NCBI GenBank assembly: GCA_026994125.1
Contig: JALWRJ010000070.1
Span: 1 to 8,556 of the forward strand
Length of the DNA: 8,556 bases
Source: Cyclobacteriaceae bacterium
GTDB lineage: Bacteria > Bacteroidota > Bacteroidia > Cytophagales > Cyclobacteriaceae
Reading direction: 5' to 3'
Shown here: positions 1 through 6,080 of the stretch, piece after piece
Numbering within the stretch: the first letter of the stretch is position 1
Layout of the letters: the number at the start of each line of letters is the position of its first letter
Translations under genes and position numbers: made by a program
The notes under the pieces: generated by a model
Told to the model about the DNA's origin: nothing
Databases searched by the model: none
What the model saw: the letters and a program-made list of their open reading frames with translations, nothing else

Positions 1-1810
1 CTTTAATATGCCTAATCGTTTTTTCAATTTCTCGATTGGTATTTTGCAACAGGGCAGCCGCCTCGGATCGAGCTTTTTCCAGAATAGAAGCCTTTTTTAA
101 GGCCAAAGCTTGCTGCATGTCGGCAAACTTTTTCTCCTGTTGTTTTACTTTGTTTTCATTATTTTTTAGGGCAACTTCACGCTTTTTCAGGTCTTGCTTT
201 TGGCGTTCTAATTTGTTAAGTAGTTTTTCAATATCCAATTGCCCTGCGCCCATCTTTTCTTTGGCTTTGCGAATTATTTCGCCCTGCACCCCCGATTTTT
301 GAGCCAGTTCAAGGGCAAACGAGCTTCCCGGCCGGCCGGTAGCTAACCGGTATAATGGCATTAATTTATGCATATCAAATTGCATAGCTCCATTTACTAT
401 ACCATCCGTTTTTTCGGCAAAGGCTTTTAAATTACTGTAATGCGTTGTTATGGCTCCAAAGCAATGATTTGCAACATAAGTTTCAAGCATAGCTTCGGCA
501 ATGGCACCTCCAAAAAGCGGGTCAGTACCCGTACCAAATTCATCTATTAAAATAAGCGACCCAGCCCCGGCATGTTTCAGCATAATCCGCATATTTTTTA
601 AATGCGAACTGTAGGTGCTCAAATCATTATCAATGGATTGCTCATCACCAATATCAATAAATATATCCTTAAAAATACCCATTTGGGTATTGGCATCTAC
701 CAAAGGCAACAAACCGCTTTGCAACATGTATTGGTTAATACCAATGGTTTTTAGCGCCACACTTTTACCCCCGGCATTCGGGCCCGAAATAAGCAATAGG
801 TGCTGTTTATGAGTTAAGCTTACCGACAAAGGAACCACCTGGCGACTTTCGCGAGCTAAGGACAACACCAACTGAGGATGACGGGCATCCACCAACTGCA
901 TACCCGGCTGTGAGGTAACTTGAGGCCTGGCGGCCAACAGGGTAATGGCCAAGCGTGCTTTGGCCCAAATAAAATCAGTAATACCCAAAAACAATAACAG
1001 GGCTTCCATAGGTGCTATGGCCTGGTGAACCTGCTCGGTAAGCCGGGTTAAAATACGAAAAATTTCTCTGCGCTCGGCCAGTTCTAATTCACGTAATTTG
1101 TTGTTGGCGTCTAACGACTCCACCGGCTCAATGTACGCAATGGTGCCTGAGGCCGATTCATCATGTACAAAGCCATGCACATGCCTTTTGTTGGCTGAAT
1201 GAACCGGTATAACCATCCGGTTTTCGCGCACCGAAATGGTACTTCCTTCCGGCACAAAACCATCCTTTTGCGCTTGCTTAAATGCTTTTTGAATAATTGA
1301 CCTCAGTTTGGTGTGTTCGCGTTGGTAGGTATGGCGCAATTCCTGCAAGGTGGGGCTGGCATCATCTCGCAGGTTCCCTTCGGGTGTAAACACCCGCTGC
1401 AACTGCTCCAACAAACCCGGTGGCACTTCGGCCTTTTGAGCCAACCTGTTAAGCTGTGGAAATTCGTCCACAGGCAGGTTCTCAAAAAACAAGTGCATAC
1501 CATACGCTGCTTCCAAGGTACGCTGTAGTTTTACCAAAAGTTCTATCGGCAGCACAGCACCTTCTACGGCTGCCTGCGCCAGCACATCGCTGCAATCATC
1601 AAACTCATCTACTCCGGGCTGCTGCCCCTGCATCAAAGCCTGCTTAAATTCTGCCACCTGATCTACCCATAATTCAATTTGGCTTAGCCGGGTAGAAGGT
1701 TTCATCTTTGCTACATAGCACCTACCTAATGGAGAAAGACAATACTGGTTTAAAAGCTCTCTAAGTTGCAGAAAGCCTAATTTTTGCTCAATAGCTTCCG
1801 GATACATCAT
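1..1810 (-). CDS. mutS2: MutS2 family ATPase (3' end beyond left edge)
   Basis: MutS2 is a MutS-like ABC ATPase that, in other bacteria, suppresses recombination or acts on collided ribosomes; which applies here cannot be told. About 603 codons are readable with no stop or frameshift. Residues 1 to ~330 form the MutS2-type core/lever region, including RDDASP and ARHPQL. The ATPase follows: Walker A GPNAGGKS at residues 343-350, Walker B IDEFGTGTDP with D423/E424, switch histidine in TTHY (H457), and GRPGSSFALELA from residue 492. From ~515 the chain becomes a charged K/E/Q-rich helix. Family members are near 800 residues, so the missing part should hold the C-terminal Smr domain. The start is one of two consecutive ATGs; the first overlaps the stop of the upstream lipoprotein gene as ATGA, implying translational coupling. 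The identification is firm; nuclease capacity cannot be judged from this window. Confidence 0.96.
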   Translation of the reverse strand, partial: MMYPEAIEQKLGFLQLRELLNQYCLSPLGRCYVAKMKPSTRLSQIELWVDQVAEFKQALMQGQQPGVDEFDDCSDVLAQAAVEGAVLPIELLVKLQRTLEAAYGMHLFFENLPVDEFPQLNRLAQKAEVPPGLLEQLQRVFTPEGNLRDDASPTLQELRHTYQREHTKLRSIIQKAFKQAQKDGFVPEGSTISVRENRMVIPVHSANKRHVHGFVHDESASGTIAYIEPVESLDANNKLRELELAERREIFRILTRLTEQVHQAIAPMEALLLFLGITDFIWAKARLAITLLAARPQVTSQPGMQLVDARHPQLVLSLARESRQVVPLSVSLTHKQHLLLISGPNAGGKSVALKTIGINQYMLQSGLLPLVDANTQMGIFKDIFIDIGDEQSIDNDLSTYSSHLKNMRIMLKHAGAGSLILIDEFGTGTDPLFGGAIAEAMLETYVANHCFGAITTHYSNLKAFAEKTDGIVNGAMQFDMHKLMPLYRLATGRPGSSFALELAQKSGVQGEIIRKAKEKMGAGQLDIEKLLNKLERQKQDLKKREVALKNNENKVKQQEKKFADMQQALALKKASILEKARSEAAALLQNTNREIEKTIRHIK

Positions 1811-2148
1811 TTAGCCATCTCTTCCTTAGACTTACGTACGCTTATGCTATCTACAATAGCCTCGTAAATTTGCTCCAATTCGTCCGGATGAGCCAGGTAG
1901 TAGTTATAGCTTTGTACAAAAAGCGTATCAGTAATCCCATGTTCATCCTGCAAGTGCTTTTCATATATCGCAAATACTGCTTCGGAGGAATCTTTTTTTA
2001 AACGTAAATTTTGCACTTCAGCTTCTGCTAAATGCAAATCAATAAGGTAGCTAACCATGTCCTCGTGGCTCATCAACTCCTGTTTTTCCCGGTTAGCACC
2101 ACATCCGAATGCCGCTAACATAATTAACAAAAAAATCGCTTTTCTCAC
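1807..2148 (-). CDS. DUF4296-type lipoprotein
   Basis: A 113-residue protein of unknown function with a typical lipoprotein signal: basic MRK start, hydrophobic stretch 4-14 and lipobox AFGC with the acylated cysteine at residue 16. The mature part is small, charged and helical, with SHEDMVSYLIDLHLAEAEV-like and YEKHL...H-GITDTLF-like blocks and a motif near residues 80-95 (SYNYYLAHPDELEQIYEAI) that fits the DUF4296 family of Bacteroidota lipoproteins. It should be anchored in the cell envelope. The gene is first in a two-gene unit with mutS2, which starts inside its stop codon, and it is divergent from the DUF58 gene 53 bp away. The family assignment rests on recalled pattern, not a search; the lipoprotein signal is seen directly. 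Confidence 0.85.
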   Translation of the reverse strand: MRKAIFLLIMLAAFGCGANREKQELMSHEDMVSYLIDLHLAEAEVQNLRLKKDSSEAVFAIYEKHLQDEHGITDTLFVQSYNYYLAHPDELEQIYEAIVDSISVRKSKEEMAK

Positions 2149-2152
2149 CGCT

Positions 2153-2160
2153 CAAAAATA
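2153..2160 (-). promoter_or_regulatory. Possible -7 element, minus strand
   Basis: Read on the minus strand these bases are TATTTTTG, an exact match to the Bacteroidota -7 consensus TAnnTTTG. They lie five bases before the lipoprotein ATG, so a transcript starting here would be almost leaderless. The nearest upstream TTG (2188-2186) is 25 bases away, longer than the usual spacing, which weakens the call. Confidence 0.25.
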
Positions 2161-2161
2161 C

Positions 2162-2181
2162 TAAGTTTGCACTTAACTTTG
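2162..2181 (+). promoter_or_regulatory. Two tandem -7-like elements before DUF58 gene
   Basis: TAAGTTTG (2162-2169) and TAACTTTG (2174-2181) both match the Bacteroidota -7 consensus TAnnTTTG exactly and are 12 bp apart start to start. The second would give a leader of roughly 14 bases before the ATG at 2202. No convincing -33 TTTG is seen at the expected distance from either, so the call rests on the -7 match and position alone. This is the only non-coding gap before the five-gene run, so its main promoter is expected here. Confidence 0.4.
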
Positions 2182-2201
2182 AAAGCAATTTAAAGGCCAA
2201 T

Positions 2202-3080
2202 ATGCGCGAACTTGTAAAGAAGCTCAGAAAATACGAAATCCACATCCGCAAAGCGATAAACTCGCAGATGCAAGGAGATTTTCATTCTATTTTTAAAGGC
2301 TCAGGCCTTGAGTTTGACGACATTCGACCCTACCAGTATGGCGATGACATCCGATCGATTGATTGGCGTTCCACGGCTAAGTACGACCAAACTTTCGTAA
2401 AAAAATACAAAGAAACCAAAGAGCAGACGGTGTTCTTTTTGCTAGATATAAGTGCCTCGCAAGAAATTGGCAGCCCGGGCAAACAAAAGCTGGATATAGG
2501 TAAAGAAATTTGCGGGGTATTGGCGTTGGTTGGTTTAAAGGAATCGAGCCAGGTGGGGCTTATTACGTTTTCGGATAGAAAAGAAAAGTTTGTAAAAGCC
2601 GGTAAAGGAGATAAACATGCCAGTGAACTACTACATGCTATTTTTAAGCACCAACGTATTTCACAAAAAACCGATTTAAACAAAGCCATGCGCTACATGC
2701 TTAATGCTGTAAAACGTAGAAGTGTGGTTATCTTTATTTCCGATTTTATAGATGAAGGATACGATAACAACCTAAAAGCTCTAGCAAAAAAACATGATTT
2801 AATTACCATACAAATTAACGATAGGCGCGAAACAAATATCCCCAAACTAGGTATTATTCCGGTATTCGACAAAGAAAATGGGAAGCGTGTGTGGGTAAAT
2901 ACTTCCTCGGCAGGGTTTCGTAAAAAACTGAAACAAACGTATGTTGAAAACAAAACTCATTTGGCTAACTTTTGCCGAAAACATCAAATTAATTACCTGG
3001 GTATTAATACAGAGGAAAATTACGTTCCTCAATTAATTAAATTATTTAAAGTAAGAAATAAATCCTTAAAACGTGCGTAG
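2202..3080 (+). CDS. DUF58 domain protein (Bat/MoxR-associated, VWA-like)
   Basis: A 292-residue soluble protein with no signal peptide or membrane segment. The DUF58 hallmark block is at residues 35-55 (GLEF..IRPYQYGDD.R.IDW). It is followed by a VWA-like fold with a complete metal-binding MIDAS set: DISAS at 82-86 (D82, S84, S86), T157 in KTDL and D181 in ISDF. DUF58 proteins usually sit beside MoxR AAA+ ATPases and VWA proteins, and are thought to work with them as chaperone or adaptor modules; the biochemical role is unsettled. It is the first gene of the plus-strand run, and its stop overlaps the next gene's GTG start by 8 bp. Unusually for Bacteroidota, no moxR precedes it: the upstream neighbours are a divergent lipoprotein gene and mutS2. 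The ATG used is the first in frame after the promoter region. Confidence 0.95.
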   Translation: MRELVKKLRKYEIHIRKAINSQMQGDFHSIFKGSGLEFDDIRPYQYGDDIRSIDWRSTAKYDQTFVKKYKETKEQTVFFLLDISASQEIGSPGKQKLDIGKEICGVLALVGLKESSQVGLITFSDRKEKFVKAGKGDKHASELLHAIFKHQRISQKTDLNKAMRYMLNAVKRRSVVIFISDFIDEGYDNNLKALAKKHDLITIQINDRRETNIPKLGIIPVFDKENGKRVWVNTSSAGFRKKLKQTYVENKTHLANFCRKHQINYLGINTEENYVPQLIKLFKVRNKSLKRA

Positions 3081-3948
3081 AAAGATTTCTTTATTTTTTT
3101 GCTTATGGGCAAGCTTTATTTTTGTAAAAGCACAAAAAATAGCCCCAAAAGGTGTTTTTTTAGCTGATAGCATTCAAATTGGCGAACCTGTGCTGTATGC
3201 CCTTAGCCTTACCTACCCCAAAGAGCTCGAAGTCGTTTTCCCTGATTCATTGCATCCTTATTTCCCTTTCGAACTGATAAAAAAACAATATTTCCCAACT
3301 CAATCGGATAGTGTATTTAGTAAAGATAGTGCACTCTACCAACTTACCACATTTGAGATTGACACCGTACAACGCCTGACCTTGCCGGTGTATATTATTA
3401 ACGAATACGACAGCACTATACTTTACTCCACAGCCGATTCCATTGTAATAAAACAAGTGGTTACCACCCTGCCCGACTCGGTGGTAATGAAGATAAACAC
3501 CTCCTACGTTGAGGTGCCTTTGGCCTTTAATTATCCATATTGGCTGGCCGGTAGCGTAATTCTGCTTATTGTATTGGTGGTAGGGTGGCTTATTTTTGGA
3601 AAAAGTATTATAAACCAGTTTAAGCTTTACCGCCTAAAAAAGAGACATCAAAATTTTTTACAGCAGTATAAACAATTATTAACTACTCATTACAGCGAAC
3701 CCGAACCTATCTTAACCTTGTGGAAAAAATACCTCGAAAAACTTACCCGCCAACCATACACTACGTTTACCACCAAAGAAATTACTGCGCTGCTTACGCA
3801 ACAAGAGATAGAAACAGCTCTGCATGCTATTGATAGAAATATTTACGGCCCAAAAGATGAAAGCTTGTTAAAAGATGCGTATGCAACTTTAGAACAACAA
3901 GCCGTTAGCACCTATACAAATCAAGTAAATAAGGTAAAGCATGGATAA
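3073..3948 (+). CDS. BatD-like single-pass membrane protein
   Basis: A 291-residue protein starting at GTG. That start is favoured because it opens directly into a signal peptide (basic RRK, hydrophobic 5-18, likely cleavage VKA|QK after residue 20) and because the 8-bp overlap geometry matches other junctions in this run. Residues 21 to ~155 are a beta-rich periplasmic part with PVLYALSLTYP, VVFPDS and LTLPVYI segments, resembling the immunoglobulin-like portion of BatD. One transmembrane helix spans ~157-176 (WLAG...GWLIFG), then a basic, helical cytoplasmic tail of about 115 residues (YRLKKRHQ, LWKKYLEKL) like those of DUF4381-type proteins. Its place between DUF58 and VWA genes matches the BatD-like or DUF4381 slot of Bat clusters. 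It probably links the periplasm to the cytosolic DUF58 and VWA parts; that role is inferred. Confidence 0.8.
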   Translation: MRRKISLFFCLWASFIFVKAQKIAPKGVFLADSIQIGEPVLYALSLTYPKELEVVFPDSLHPYFPFELIKKQYFPTQSDSVFSKDSALYQLTTFEIDTVQRLTLPVYIINEYDSTILYSTADSIVIKQVVTTLPDSVVMKINTSYVEVPLAFNYPYWLAGSVILLIVLVVGWLIFGKSIINQFKLYRLKKRHQNFLQQYKQLLTTHYSEPEPILTLWKKYLEKLTRQPYTTFTTKEITALLTQQEIETALHAIDRNIYGPKDESLLKDAYATLEQQAVSTYTNQVNKVKHG

Positions 3949-4993
3949 TACAGATTTATCATCGTTGCATTGGTTTTCGTTGCACTGGTTTAAACCCCAA
4001 GTGCTTCAATCGTTCGATTGGGCGAACAAAAGCCTGTTGCTTCTGGCTCTGTTGCTGCCAATTGTGTTTTTAATAAAGTGGTTAATTACTAGAGGCTTAG
4101 GCCAAAAACTACCGGTGGCTTTGCCCGAAACGCAATTGGAGTGGTCGCCTGTAGTACTTTTACGGCATTTGCCTAACTTGCTGCTGTTCCTGGTTATGCT
4201 GCTTATGGTAGTGGCGTTGGGTCGCCCTCAAAAAACCAACGAAAAAGTAGAACAATGGACTGAAGGCATCGATATTATGCTGGTTGTTGATATTTCGGAA
4301 TCGATGCAAATAGAAGATTTTAAGCCCAACCGCCTGGAAGCAGCTAAAACAGTGGCCGAAAATTTTATTGACGGCCGTTTTCAAGATCGTATAGGCATTG
4401 TGGTGTTTTCGGGCGATGCCTATTCATTATCGCCCCTTACCACCGATTACGATTTGCTAAAAGCTCACCTGGACGATATCGATTTTGACATGATTCAAAA
4501 CCGGGGAACAGCCATTGGCAGTGCCCTGGCCGTGGCCACCAACCGTATGCGCGAATCCAAAGCGGCTTCAAAGGTAGTAATATTGCTAAGCGATGGCGAA
4601 AATACAGCCGGCAACATAGACCCCATTACAGCAGCCGAACTGGCCGATGCATACAACATTAAAATTTACACTATTGCGGTAGGTAAAGAAGGCCGCGTAC
4701 CCTTTGGTAAAGATTTCTTTGGCCAGCCTAAATACATCGAAAACTCCTTAGATGAAACCACCTTGCGCAAAATAGCCGACATTGGCCATGGGCATTTTTA
4801 CAGGGTGTCGAATAATAAAGCACTCGAAGAGGTATTTAAACTGATTGACACCTACGAAAAGGCCGAAATTAAAGAAAACCGCTACAAAGACACCAACGAT
4901 TTTTACCAAGTGTACCTTACCTGGGCCTTGCTGTTTTTTTTAATTTGGCTATTAACTAAATCAACCTTTATTAGCAATGTGTTACAAGATTAA
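3941..4993 (+). CDS. batA: BatA-like VWA domain membrane protein
   Basis: A 350-residue integral membrane VWA protein. Hydrophobic helices lie at ~31-49 and ~77-94, then a VWA domain at ~110-305, then a C-terminal helix at ~324-340. The MIDAS is complete: DISES at 117-121 (D117, S119, S121), T190 in NRGTAIG and D218 in LSDGEN. This layout is that of BatA/BatB of the Bacteroides aerotolerance cluster; RPQKTN before the domain and the internal position favour BatA. Bat proteins have been linked to oxygen or stress tolerance, but their mechanism is not settled. Its start overlaps the previous gene by 8 bp. No batB, batC or larger batD follows; the next gene, 12 bp on, is yggS. The N-terminus carries a duplicated SLHWF pentapeptide not expected in the family. 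Confidence 0.9.
   Translation: MDNTDLSSLHWFSLHWFKPQVLQSFDWANKSLLLLALLLPIVFLIKWLITRGLGQKLPVALPETQLEWSPVVLLRHLPNLLLFLVMLLMVVALGRPQKTNEKVEQWTEGIDIMLVVDISESMQIEDFKPNRLEAAKTVAENFIDGRFQDRIGIVVFSGDAYSLSPLTTDYDLLKAHLDDIDFDMIQNRGTAIGSALAVATNRMRESKAASKVVILLSDGENTAGNIDPITAAELADAYNIKIYTIAVGKEGRVPFGKDFFGQPKYIENSLDETTLRKIADIGHGHFYRVSNNKALEEVFKLIDTYEKAEIKENRYKDTNDFYQVYLTWALLFFLIWLLTKSTFISNVLQD
3962..3991 (+). repeat. 15-bp in-frame tandem duplication in the BatA-like gene
   Basis: TCGTTGCATTGGTTT (3962-3976) is followed directly by TCGTTGCACTGGTTT (3977-3991). They differ only by T to C in a histidine codon's third position. The duplication encodes SLHWF twice (residues 8-17) just before the first membrane helix. 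Confidence 0.9.
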
Positions 4994-5005
4994 CCCTGCC
5001 GCCTT

Positions 5006-5686
5006 ATGATACCAGAAGCCCTGCAACAACTTTGGAAAGAGCTGGCCCCCTACCATGCCAAACTAATTGCCGTAAGCAAAACCAAACCCAACTCCGATTT
5101 GCTGGAAGCTTACCGTGCCGGCAACCGCCTGTTTGGCGAAAACAAAGTGCAGGAATTGGTGGCAAAAGCCGAAGCCCTGCCTAACGATATTGAATGGCAT
5201 TTTATTGGCCATTTACAACGCAACAAGGTAAAATACATTGCCCCTTTTGTGGCGCTTATCCATGCCGTGGACAGCCTGAAACTTTTAAAAGAAATAAATA
5301 AACAAGGGGCCAAACACCAGCGCATCATACCCTGCTTACTGCAAGTACATATTGCCCGGGAAGAAGCCAAGTTTGGCTTTAGCCCCGAAGAGTTAGAAAG
5401 CATTGTTCACCACCCCGAAATTAAAAATTTAACCTGGGTTAATATTAAAGGGTTAATGGGTATGGCTACCAATACACCAAACCAAGAGCTAATTAAGGAA
5501 GAATTTAGCCAGCTTAAAAACTTGTTTGATAAACTAAAGCAGCAAGAATTGCCCGCTCATATACACATGCAGGAATTATCGATGGGCATGAGTGGCGATT
5601 ATAAAATTGCCTTAACATTAGGAAGCACCCTGGTTAGGATAGGAAGCCGTATATTTGGAGCTCGAAACTGCCAATTAAATGCATAA
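5006..5686 (+). CDS. yggS: YggS/PLPBP family pyridoxal-phosphate homeostasis protein
   Basis: A 226-residue cytosolic protein of the usual family length, with an alanine-racemase-like TIM-barrel fold. The PLP-binding lysine is K25 in AVSKTK. Other family motifs follow in order: GENKVQE at 44-50, WHFIGHLQRNK at 64-74, the KGLMGMA segment, SMGMS at 192-196, and the phosphate-binding GST (206-208) leading into RIG and IFGAR near the end. Family members bind PLP without known catalysis and keep PLP and amino/keto-acid pools balanced. It begins 12 bp after the BatA-like gene with no terminator between, so it is probably on the same transcript. Its stop overlaps the DUF423 start by 8 bp. No odd or missing key residue is seen. 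Confidence 0.96.
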   Translation: MIPEALQQLWKELAPYHAKLIAVSKTKPNSDLLEAYRAGNRLFGENKVQELVAKAEALPNDIEWHFIGHLQRNKVKYIAPFVALIHAVDSLKLLKEINKQGAKHQRIIPCLLQVHIAREEAKFGFSPEELESIVHHPEIKNLTWVNIKGLMGMATNTPNQELIKEEFSQLKNLFDKLKQQELPAHIHMQELSMGMSGDYKIALTLGSTLVRIGSRIFGARNCQLNA

Positions 5687-6053
5687 ATTATTTTTACTTA
5701 CCGGCACCCTGCTTAGCATGCTAAGCGTAATGATAGGCGCCTTTGGAGCTCACGCCTTAAAAGCAACCCTAGAGGCCAATCAACGAATTGAAACCTTTGA
5801 AACAGCTGTGCGGTATCAATTTTACCATGCATTGGGGCTTATTTTGCTTGGCATTTTGTATGCACACTTACCACCAAAAGTTATCGCCTTGGCAGGCTAT
5901 AGCTTTATAGTAGGCACCCTCCTTTTTTCCGGATCGCTTTACATCCTGTCCTTTACCGGCATTAGCAAATGGGGTGCAGTAACTCCTTTAGGAGGGCTGG
6001 CCTTTATCATGGGCTGGGCTGCACTGGCCTGGGGTATTGCTAAAGGTGTATAA
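5679..6053 (+). CDS. DUF423 family small membrane protein
   Basis: A 124-residue inner-membrane protein with four hydrophobic segments at roughly 5-24, 47-63, 68-90 and 100-120. Family marks are GAFGAHAL (20-27), RYQFYHALGL (45-54), SGSLY (84-88) and TPLGG (102-106), as in DUF423/YgdD and eukaryotic TMEM256 relatives. Function is unknown. It is the last gene of the five-gene plus-strand run, coupled to yggS by an 8-bp overlap. A convergent gene ends 27 bp downstream. A perfect 16-bp palindrome falls within codons 11-16. Confidence 0.94.
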   Translation: MHKLFLLTGTLLSMLSVMIGAFGAHALKATLEANQRIETFETAVRYQFYHALGLILLGILYAHLPPKVIALAGYSFIVGTLLFSGSLYILSFTGISKWGAVTPLGGLAFIMGWAALAWGIAKGV

Positions 6054-6080
6054 ATAAATTTCCTATGCCATTTCAGGTTA

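Noticed and set aside
329..340. CCGGCCGGCCGG-type palindromic run
   Set aside because: It encodes the conserved TGRPG segment of MutS2 and is explained by protein constraint and codon choice.
1303..1647. Short open frames on both strands within mutS2
   Set aside because: They overlap an unbroken, motif-rich mutS2 frame and their translations show no recognisable domain.
5654..5751. Direct repeat TTTGGAGCTC at 5654-5663 and 5742-5751
   Set aside because: Both encode FG-A segments conserved in their own families; ten bases at this distance is likely coincidence.
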